Below are positions 56,258 through 64,000 of a stretch of 64,000 nt of DNA, piece by piece. Position 1 is the stretch's first letter. Every line of letters begins with the position of its first letter. Both the position numbers and the translations under genes were made by a program. The stretch covers positions 49,989 through 113,988 of the forward strand of contig JAHQVJ010000221.1 in NCBI GenBank assembly GCA_019634415.1. The letters are read 5' to 3'. The notes below the pieces were generated by a model. That model was not told the DNA's origin, ran no database searches, and saw nothing but the letters and a program-made list of their open reading frames with translations. This DNA is from Myxococcales bacterium. GTDB taxonomy: Bacteria > Myxococcota_A > UBA796 > GCA-2862545.

Positions 56258-59200
56258 ATGGGATGGCGAGCGAGCTGGGTGATCGTCGCGTTCCTGGGCC
56301 TGATGGGCTGCAGCGACACAGACGGAGACGGTACCCGCGACGGCCGTGACTGCGAGCCAGACAACCCTGCAGCCCACCGTGGCGGGGTGGAGGTCTGTGA
56401 CGGCCTCGACAACGACTGCGACGGACAGGTCGACGAGGACGTCGCCATCACCGCCTTCTGGGACCGCGACCGCGACGGCTACGGAGACGACGACTTCGTC
56501 CGGCGCGTGTGCGAGCTGCCTGCCGACGGATCCCTGCAGGGTGGCGACTGCAACGACGAGGACAACCAGTCGAGCCCCGACAAGCCCGAGATCTGCGATC
56601 TGCTCGACAACGACTGCGACGACGAGGTGGACGAAGGCGTCCAGCTCACCTTCTACGAAGATCTCGACGGAGACGGCCGCGGAACCGACGCCAACACCAC
56701 ACAGGGGTGCTGGGTCACACCCGGCTTCGCCCTGGCCGCCGACGACTGCGACGACGCAGAGCCCGAGGCGTGGACCGATCGCGCCGAGATCTGTGACGGC
56801 ATCGACAACGACTGCGACGGCGCCATCGACGAGGACGTCGAGCTCACCCAGATGTGGACCGACGACGACGGAGACGGCTACGGCGATCCCGCCTCCCCCG
56901 TGCTCGCCTGCGGCCCCGGCGACGGCGTGGCCGACAACGCCCTGGACTGCAACGACGCCGACGCCAGCCACAGCCCCGACACCATCGAGGTGGTGGGCAA
57001 CGACGTCGACGAGGACTGCGACGGCTACGTCGACGAGTACGCCGTGGGCCCCAAGCCCAACCCGTTCCAGACCTTCGAGGACGCCCTACGCACTGTTCCG
57101 ACGGGCGTTCCCGTGGTGATTCAGTTCGACGCGGGCACGTACTTCGCCAACATCGACCTCACCACCAAGGCAGCCGAGGGCAAGCAGCTCACCCTCGCGG
57201 GCGAAGGATGCGATCGCACGCAGCTGTTCGGCCAGTCCCCCGACTCCGTGGTGCGCCTCGCAGACGGCGCCATCGAGCGGATCACCCTGTCGGGGGGCTC
57301 CGGCACGCTGCTCGGTGAGGTGCGCGTGGGTGGAGGCGTGCTCGTCGAGGGCGCCGTGACCATGCGCGAGGTCTGCGTGGACGGCAACAGCGCCGCCAAC
57401 AGCGGCGGCGGAATCGCCGTGAACAGCGGCGGTTCGCTCACCCTCGAGGACTCCCGCGTCACCCGCAACGCGTCTGGCGCACTCGGAGCAGGGATCTACG
57501 TGCGCGAGGGCGGCAGTGTGGAGCTGGCCCGCGTCCAGATCCTCGACAACGAGTCGGCGGGTGGCCGCGGTGGCGGAATGGCCTTCGAGAACGGCTCCGG
57601 CACCGTGCGCAACACGGTGATCGCAGGCAACAGCTGCGCCACGCAGCAGGGCTGCGGGGTGGCCGCGCTCGAGTTCCCCGCCGGCACCGCGCAGGCGTCC
57701 GACGTCACCTTCGAGCACGTCACGTGGCACGACAACCGCCTCCTCGGCTCCAGCCTCTTCGGAGGAGCACGCGGATCGGCCCTGTGGGCTCGCAACAGCA
57801 TCGTCACCGTGCGCGCGTCGCTCGTGACCGGCCATGCCGATCCCGTTCGCACCATCGCCTTCGACCTCGACACCGACGTGTGCCCGGCGCAGACCTGCAC
57901 CCTGGCGGTCGCCGAGACCGGCTTCCGCGGCAACGCCGGACCCGACTGGATCGGCAACGACTACCTGATCACCCGCATCGCTGGCGACCCCGCCTACGTG
58001 GCCAGCGACGCCTCGGATGCACCGCTCGACTGGGACCTGCGCCTGCTGTCGACCTCGGACTTCCTGGACGCCTCCACCACCGGCGATCTCGGTGCCTTCG
58101 GCGGCCTCCCCGACGACACCACCACCTTTGCCGACACGCCCTTCGCCCACTGGGCCCACGGCCAGACGCGGGACTCCGACGCCGATGGCCTGACCGACGG
58201 CTTCGAGGACCACTACGGCACCAACCGCTTCGTCGACGACGCCGGCGACGATCCCGACGCGGATGGCCGTACCTCGCTGCAGGAGGCAGACGACGGCACC
58301 GATCCCCTCGTCGACGACACCGACATCGACGGTGTCTCGGACGGCGACGAGGCCACAGCCGGCACCGATCCCGGCGATCCGCGCACCAATCGCCCCATCG
58401 CCGACGCCGGCAAGGACCGCGTGGCCTGGGTGGGCGACCCCGTGGAGATCAGTGGCTCCGCCAGCTTCGACCCCAACGGAGATCCCCTCACCTACAGCTG
58501 GGATCTGCTGTCGGTTCCCGGCGTCTCCACCGCCACCCTGTCGGGCGCCACCACCGCCACCGCGTCGCTGACACCCGACGAGCCTGGCACCTACGAGCTG
58601 CAGCTCACCGCCAGCGACGGCGCGGCCACCCACACCGATCTCGTGCAGGTGCGCGCCTTCGAGGGCGTGATCGTGCCGGACGACTTCACCGATCTGCAGG
58701 CAGCGGTGGTCGCCGCTGGCGGCGATGCGGTGGGCGTGCGCGCGGGCGAGTGGCTCGGCCCCATCGTGGGCAACGGCGACGACATCGTGCTGGTCGGCCT
58801 CGACGATGCCGACAGCGTGGTGATCCAGGGCGACTCCCAGACGTCCGTGATCACGTCCACCCTCGGCGAGCGGGTCACGCTCGCCAACCTCACGCTGACT
58901 GGTGGGCACTCCCAGCACGGCGGCGGCGTGTGGATGGATCGCGGCGCGGGCCTGGAGCTGTTCGGGGTGCACGTCACCGGCAACAGCGCCGATCTGGACG
59001 GAGGAGGCGTGCGCCTGGTCCGCACGCCCGCCATCGTCCACGACACCACCTTCTCGAACAACGTGGCAGGCCGCGATGGCGGTGGCCTGTCCATGGACGG
59101 CAGCGTCGACGACCAGCTGCTGCAGCTCGAGCGCACCGTGTTCGCGCGAAACGAGGCCGCCACGAACGGGGGCGGCATGCACCTCGACGGCGGCAACCTG

Positions 59201-62200
59201 AACGGGACCACCAACTTCTGGCTGTCGAGCTTCGTGTGCCAGGAGAACACCGCACTGCGCGGCGCGTGCTGGCGCCACAGCGGCTCGGGCAACGACAACG
59301 TGTTCGCCAGCAACGGGGCCGTTGTCGGCCATCGCTCGGCGCCGAACCTGGTGTGGTCCAACAGCGGCAGCAACGTCATGCAGTCGCTGGTGTTCGCCGG
59401 CAACGACGCCGGATCCGATGCCACCGCGACGTACACCCTCATGGGGACGGGGAGCACCTCGAGCCACCAGCCCTTCGACGGGTTGGTGTTCGACAACGTG
59501 GGGCGCGACATCTGGCCCGACGATGCCGGGGAGGTCTCCACCCTGAGTCTGCTGCGCGATGCCGATCCGCAGCTGCTGCTGTACACGGACGACGGGGATC
59601 CCAGCGACGACGTGCTGGTCGCCTCGCCTCGGGGCCCCGCCTTCGACGCGGGCTTCATCGAGCACGTCGATCCCGACGGCAGCCGGTCCGACATCGGCCT
59701 GTGCGGCGGCGCGCTCGCCGCGACCGCCTGCAGCCGCTTCGCGGTGGATCTGGACGCCGACGGCATGTCCGACGGATGGGAGCTGGCCGTGGGCCTCGAT
59801 CCCAGCGTGGCGGACGATACCCTCGATCCGGACGGCGATGGGCTCGACAACGCCGCAGAGCTCGCCGCCGGAACGCATCCCTTCGCCGCCGACTCCGACG
59901 ACGACGGCGTGAGCGACGACGTGGAGCTCGGCGTTCAGGATCCCACCGTGGCGTGGGACAACCGGCCGGTGGCCCGCGTGACCTACACCGCCGATCCCCT
60001 GACCGGGCTCATCACCCTCGACGGCACGGGCTCGATGGACCCCAACGGCGATGCGCTGACCTACGACTGGTCCATCATCGCGCTGCCCGCCGGATCCGCC
60101 ATCACCGACGCCGACCTGGTGGACGCCGAAACCCCCACTCCCTGGCTGCTCGCCGACGTGCGCGGCACCTACCGCATCCAGCTCGTGGTCAACGACGGCA
60201 CCGTGGACTCGCTGCCCGCACGGCCCGCCATCCTGCGGGCCGCCGCCCGACGCGTGCCCGAGGACTACCCGACCATCGAAGAGGCGCTGGCCGAGGCACT
60301 GCCAGGCGACGCCATCCAGATCGGACCGGGCACCTACGAGGCGCACATCGATCCCGGCGACACGCCCATCTCGGTGGTGGGCGCAGGGCGCGACGTCACC
60401 ATCCTACGCCCAGCCGTCGACGCCCGTCCCATGGTGGACGTGGTCACCAACGGCGTGGTGCAGATCCGCGACCTCACCATGACCGGCGGCTGGAGCCAAG
60501 TGGGGGGAGCCGTGTCGTGCGAGCGTGGGGACGTCTCGCTCACCCGCGTGACCATCGAGCGCTCCGCTGCGAACCAAGGCGGTGCCCTGGGCGCAGTGAG
60601 CTGCACCTCCACCCTGATCGACGTGGATCTGCACGCCAACACGGCAGCCGTGGCAGGAGGCGCGCTGCACATCGACGAGGGCACCTTGTCCATGGTGCGC
60701 GGCACCATCAGCGAGAACACCCTCGACGGTACCGGCGGCGGCGGCGGAGCCAACGTGCGCCACGCGGCGGCCACCTTCCGCAACGTGCTGTTCCTGCGCA
60801 ACTGGTCGGACAGCAACGCGGGCTCCTGCCTGCGCGGCGAGGGCAACCGCGGGAGTGTGGTGCTCGATCACGTGACCTTCGCGGGCAACCTCGGCACCCA
60901 GTGCGTGAACCGCGCGAGCACCTTCTCCCCCATCGCCATGACGATGACGAACAGCCTGCTCGTCAGCTCCAACTCCATCGGCCTGTTCGAGACGGGCAGC
61001 GACGACAACCTGGACTTCCGCTACAACGGCTTCTTCGACAACCCCATCCAGTCCTCCCCCGTCATCCACTCCTCGGGGCCCACCGATCTCAGGGCCGATC
61101 CGCTGTTCGTGGACTGGGACGGTCAGGGCCTGGGCGCGTTCGATCTGCGGCTGCTCGAAGGCAGCCCGATGGTCGACAGCGGCGACGGCCTGGATCGGGA
61201 TGGAACCACCGCGGATCGCGGCGCCTTCGGCGGCCCCGACGCGCCGGACGACTGGGACTTGTTCCTGCGCGACACCGACGGCGACGGCATGCCCGACGGC
61301 TGGGAGCTACGGTTCGGACTCGACCCCGCGCTGTTCGCCGACGGCGCGGGCGATGTCGACGGCGATGGGCTCGACAACCTCGCGGAGTATCAGCAGGGAA
61401 CGGACCCCACAGCATCCGACTCCGACGGGGACGGGGTCGACGATGCCACCGAAGTGGCGGACGGCACCGATCCCACCTCGCCGCTGGACTACGTGCCCGT
61501 GGCCAGCGTGGACGTGGGCTTCGTGGAGCTCGTGGCTGGCGTCGACGGCACTGCAGTGGACGTGGAGGGCTCCGGCACCGACCCCAATGCTGTGGCGCTC
61601 ACGCCTACGTGGACGCTGGTAGCGGCTCCCGGACGCTCGGTGCTCACGGACGCCGATCTGGCGAGCAGCCGTGTGGGCAACGACTTCACCGCCACCTTCA
61701 CGCCCGACACACCAGGCGTGTTCGCGCTGCAGCTCACCGTGAACAACGGCAGCCAGACCTCGGCACCCGCCGTCACCGAGGTCCGCGTAGCCGGTGAGAT
61801 CGAGGTGCCCGCGGACTACGGCACCATGGCCGAGGCCCTCGACAGCCTCGCGCCCGGCTCCACCCTCCGGGTGGCCGCAGGCACCTGGCCCATGGTCGTG
61901 GACCGTGGACGCCTCGACACCACCATCATCGGAGCCGGGCGCGGCCTGACCATCCTCGACGGGGAGGGCCAGGGCACCGTGTTCAGCGCCGCCGGAGTCA
62001 GCGGGAACCGAGTGGTGGTGCACCTCGAAGACCTCACCATCACCGGCGGCCTCGGCGGTCTCGGCGGCGGAGTCTTCCAAGAGCAGACCAACACCACGCT
62101 GATCAACGTGGAGCTGACCGACAACGTCGCAGGCGAAGGCGGCGGGATCTACTGCCACGTCTGCAGCCTCGACGCCGACCGCGTGACCGTCACCGACAAC

Positions 62201-62857
62201 GGAGCTGGCTACGCAGCCGGTGGGATCCGGGTGGGCGGGAACGCGGCATCGCTGACCCTCACGCGGGCGCTGGTGGCGGGCAACCTCGCCCCCAACAACT
62301 GGGGCGGCGGCCTGCTGGTGGAGGGAGGCGGCGGAGGCACCGTACGCAACGTCGTGTTCGCCGACAACGAGGCCCTCGTGGGCGGTGGGATCGCCATGAA
62401 CTCGGCGACCGCCGGGCTGACCGTCGATCACGTCACCGCCACGCACAACACCGGGATCAACAGCGGCGACTTCGCCCAGGTCAACGCCACCAACACCGGG
62501 TTCTCGTTGACCAACAGCATCGTCGTGGGCCACGACACCAGCGAGGCGGTGTTCGTCGCCTCGGCAGCCAACTACGACCAGGACTTCTCCCTGTTCTCGG
62601 ACAACGCAGTGGACTTCGTGCTGGTCAGCTCCACCGCCGTGGTGCCCACCGACGGCGTGGACGGCAACCAGATCAACAGTGGAGTGCCCGACTTCACTGC
62701 GCTGTCGGACGACGACGACTGGACCAACGAGGACTGGACCCTGGGAGCGACGTCCGACGCCGTGGACGCAGGAGATCCGGCGGCGCCCGCCGATCTCGAC
62801 GACAGCACCGCGGATCTGGGTGCCTTCGGGGGCATGACAGGCGATTGGACGCCGTGA
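56258..62857 (+). CDS. Giant (2199 aa) lipoprotein: MopE-like metal-binding repeats plus four beta-helix modules with TSP3/PKD-like linkers
   Basis: VAFLGLMGC lipobox; repeated EICDG(I/L)DNDCDGxxDEDV; four parallel beta-helix regions (~57061, ~58660, ~60250, ~61797); DxDGDGMPDGWELxxGLDP linkers. Confidence 0.9.
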   Translation: MGWRASWVIVAFLGLMGCSDTDGDGTRDGRDCEPDNPAAHRGGVEVCDGLDNDCDGQVDEDVAITAFWDRDRDGYGDDDFVRRVCELPADGSLQGGDCNDEDNQSSPDKPEICDLLDNDCDDEVDEGVQLTFYEDLDGDGRGTDANTTQGCWVTPGFALAADDCDDAEPEAWTDRAEICDGIDNDCDGAIDEDVELTQMWTDDDGDGYGDPASPVLACGPGDGVADNALDCNDADASHSPDTIEVVGNDVDEDCDGYVDEYAVGPKPNPFQTFEDALRTVPTGVPVVIQFDAGTYFANIDLTTKAAEGKQLTLAGEGCDRTQLFGQSPDSVVRLADGAIERITLSGGSGTLLGEVRVGGGVLVEGAVTMREVCVDGNSAANSGGGIAVNSGGSLTLEDSRVTRNASGALGAGIYVREGGSVELARVQILDNESAGGRGGGMAFENGSGTVRNTVIAGNSCATQQGCGVAALEFPAGTAQASDVTFEHVTWHDNRLLGSSLFGGARGSALWARNSIVTVRASLVTGHADPVRTIAFDLDTDVCPAQTCTLAVAETGFRGNAGPDWIGNDYLITRIAGDPAYVASDASDAPLDWDLRLLSTSDFLDASTTGDLGAFGGLPDDTTTFADTPFAHWAHGQTRDSDADGLTDGFEDHYGTNRFVDDAGDDPDADGRTSLQEADDGTDPLVDDTDIDGVSDGDEATAGTDPGDPRTNRPIADAGKDRVAWVGDPVEISGSASFDPNGDPLTYSWDLLSVPGVSTATLSGATTATASLTPDEPGTYELQLTASDGAATHTDLVQVRAFEGVIVPDDFTDLQAAVVAAGGDAVGVRAGEWLGPIVGNGDDIVLVGLDDADSVVIQGDSQTSVITSTLGERVTLANLTLTGGHSQHGGGVWMDRGAGLELFGVHVTGNSADLDGGGVRLVRTPAIVHDTTFSNNVAGRDGGGLSMDGSVDDQLLQLERTVFARNEAATNGGGMHLDGGNLNGTTNFWLSSFVCQENTALRGACWRHSGSGNDNVFASNGAVVGHRSAPNLVWSNSGSNVMQSLVFAGNDAGSDATATYTLMGTGSTSSHQPFDGLVFDNVGRDIWPDDAGEVSTLSLLRDADPQLLLYTDDGDPSDDVLVASPRGPAFDAGFIEHVDPDGSRSDIGLCGGALAATACSRFAVDLDADGMSDGWELAVGLDPSVADDTLDPDGDGLDNAAELAAGTHPFAADSDDDGVSDDVELGVQDPTVAWDNRPVARVTYTADPLTGLITLDGTGSMDPNGDALTYDWSIIALPAGSAITDADLVDAETPTPWLLADVRGTYRIQLVVNDGTVDSLPARPAILRAAARRVPEDYPTIEEALAEALPGDAIQIGPGTYEAHIDPGDTPISVVGAGRDVTILRPAVDARPMVDVVTNGVVQIRDLTMTGGWSQVGGAVSCERGDVSLTRVTIERSAANQGGALGAVSCTSTLIDVDLHANTAAVAGGALHIDEGTLSMVRGTISENTLDGTGGGGGANVRHAAATFRNVLFLRNWSDSNAGSCLRGEGNRGSVVLDHVTFAGNLGTQCVNRASTFSPIAMTMTNSLLVSSNSIGLFETGSDDNLDFRYNGFFDNPIQSSPVIHSSGPTDLRADPLFVDWDGQGLGAFDLRLLEGSPMVDSGDGLDRDGTTADRGAFGGPDAPDDWDLFLRDTDGDGMPDGWELRFGLDPALFADGAGDVDGDGLDNLAEYQQGTDPTASDSDGDGVDDATEVADGTDPTSPLDYVPVASVDVGFVELVAGVDGTAVDVEGSGTDPNAVALTPTWTLVAAPGRSVLTDADLASSRVGNDFTATFTPDTPGVFALQLTVNNGSQTSAPAVTEVRVAGEIEVPADYGTMAEALDSLAPGSTLRVAAGTWPMVVDRGRLDTTIIGAGRGLTILDGEGQGTVFSAAGVSGNRVVVHLEDLTITGGLGGLGGGVFQEQTNTTLINVELTDNVAGEGGGIYCHVCSLDADRVTVTDNGAGYAAGGIRVGGNAASLTLTRALVAGNLAPNNWGGGLLVEGGGGGTVRNVVFADNEALVGGGIAMNSATAGLTVDHVTATHNTGINSGDFAQVNATNTGFSLTNSIVVGHDTSEAVFVASAANYDQDFSLFSDNAVDFVLVSSTAVVPTDGVDGNQINSGVPDFTALSDDDDWTNEDWTLGATSDAVDAGDPAAPADLDDSTADLGAFGGMTGDWTP

Positions 62858-62922
62858 GGGCCTGGTTCCGAGTGCTACCTGACAGAGCGCTCGCGAAGTG
62901 CTATCCACCGAGCTGACGTGGA

Positions 62923-62945
62923 GTTGCCCGTGGGCTGCGGGCGAC
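62923..62945. terminator. Hairpin after the giant lipoprotein gene
   Basis: GTTGCCCG-tgggctg-CGGGCGAC with flanking GGAG/CTCC; no T-tract. Confidence 0.3.
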
Positions 62946-62991
62946 CTCCGCTGGAGGGGATGTGCTTCGAGCGACACCCGAATCACCCCGC

Positions 62992-63594
62992 ATGTTCGAC
63001 AACGACGTGCTGGACTTCTTCTCTCGGATCCCCTGGTGGGTGGTTCCGCTGATCTACGTGCCCACCGTAGGGGCGTGTCTGTGGCTGGGCCACCAGTCCG
63101 GGGTCGGGGCAACCTGGCTGGCGGCTCAGTTCCTCGGGGGCTGGTTCGCCTGGACGCTGCTGGAGTACTGGGCTCACCGCACCCTGTTCCACTGGGTTCC
63201 CGACGCCTCCTGGGGAGAACGCTTCCACTTCATCCTGCACGGTGTGCACCACACCTGGTTCCAGGACAAGCTGCGGCTGGTGATGCCGCCTGCCGTCAGC
63301 ATCGGCGCGTCGGTGGTGGTCTGCGGCCTGTTGTGGGGCATCAGCCAGGTGCTGGCGCCCTGGCTCACCCCCACCTGGCCCTTCGCCTTCTTCGGGGGCA
63401 TCGCCTTCGGGTACATGGTCTACGACGTGACCCACTACTACATCCACCACTGCAAGCCGATCACAGCGATGGGCAAGGCGCTGCGGGCGCACCACAACAA
63501 GCACCACCACAACGCCAAGTACAAGGATCTGAAGTTCGGTGTGAGCACCACCTTGTGGGATCACGTCTTCAGAACCTACGAGGTCCGCAGCTAG
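62992..63594 (+). CDS. Fatty acid hydroxylase / sterol desaturase superfamily protein (FA2H-like)
   Basis: EYWAHRTLFHW, FILHGVHHTWFQD, YDVTHYYIHH, HHNKHHHN histidine clusters. Confidence 0.85.
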   Translation: MFDNDVLDFFSRIPWWVVPLIYVPTVGACLWLGHQSGVGATWLAAQFLGGWFAWTLLEYWAHRTLFHWVPDASWGERFHFILHGVHHTWFQDKLRLVMPPAVSIGASVVVCGLLWGISQVLAPWLTPTWPFAFFGGIAFGYMVYDVTHYYIHHCKPITAMGKALRAHHNKHHHNAKYKDLKFGVSTTLWDHVFRTYEVRS

Positions 63595-63631
63595 AACCCC
63601 CACGTTCGCGTTTCGGGGGTACGTTCTCTCC

Positions 63632-64000
63632 ATGAGCACACTCTCGGCCCCTCTAGACCCTGCACGCGCCCCCTCCGTCGACCAGGAGGCCTTTCGTGAG
63701 GCGCTGCTGCAGGTGATGGAGGCCAAGCGTCACTGGGCTTGGCCGCACTTCACCTCGGGCAAGGTGGCGCAAGAGCGCTTGCACCTTCACCTCGAGCAGG
63801 AGTGGGAGGTCTACGTGCGAGATTTTCCCGTGCTGCTCGGGCGGGCCTACGTGCAGTGTCCCGTGCCCGAGGTGCGGCAGGATCTCGCCGAGAACCTCTT
63901 CGAGGAGGAGACCGGCGGCCTCGCGGCAGGGCGCCCCCACCCACAGCTCTTCATGCTGATCCCCGAGGGCCTGGGCATGGATCTGCGCCGCTTCGAGCAC
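63632..64000 (+). CDS. TenA/PqqC-like iron-containing redox enzyme family protein, truncated by window end
   Basis: ERLHLHLEQEWEVYVRDFPVLLGRAYVQCPVPEVRQDLAENLFEEETGGLAAGRPHPQLF. Confidence 0.7.
   Translation, partial: MSTLSAPLDPARAPSVDQEAFREALLQVMEAKRHWAWPHFTSGKVAQERLHLHLEQEWEVYVRDFPVLLGRAYVQCPVPEVRQDLAENLFEEETGGLAAGRPHPQLFMLIPEGLGMDLRRFEH

Noticed and set aside
57086-60346. 1086-aa minus-strand ORF opposite the giant lipoprotein
   Set aside because: GC-rich codon-bias shadow of the real plus-strand gene, whose motifs (lipobox, MopE, TSP3) are unambiguous
57724-61797. 1357-aa plus-strand ORF in another frame of the giant gene
   Set aside because: Arg-rich translation of the Asp/Gly-rich repeat gene in the wrong frame

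Overview
This is a high-GC, gene-dense chromosomal window. It is probably from a myxobacterium-like (Myxococcota) genome, judging from MYXO-CTERM-style C-termini, a Myxococcus-type LexA box upstream of dinB, MopE/TSP3 surface proteins and Hanks-type kinases with ATPase/TPR tails. I annotate about 55 protein genes. Anchors are dinB, comB, a GSII glutamine synthetase, mepA, an M1 aminopeptidase, fbp, pheS/pheT, an egtB-like gene and a 2199-aa MopE/beta-helix lipoprotein. Other features are a candidate selenocysteine tRNA, a decayed IS110 element with a structured 5' leader (candidate bridge RNA), an orphan Flp pilin, and two exported DUF1501/DUF1552 + DUF1592-type cassettes. The leads I rate highest are: (1) a five-gene overlapping signalling operon (31786-38281) whose two receiver domains share a non-canonical insert (LD-x-[RH]F-x(3)-P-x-x-QLLG-x-R), alongside a GSYTGS-type AAA+ regulator and a stand-alone RHDLGK protein; (2) an FGE/SUMF1-fold protein that looks circularly permuted, next to tRNA-Sec, with a truncated gene upstream; (3) the IS110 remnant and its leader; (4) a sterol C14-reductase-like/SDR gene pair; (5) nested palindromes inside a lipoprotein ORF. 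I saw no CRISPR array, rRNA or canonical defence island. No database search was possible, so all family calls come from motif recognition.
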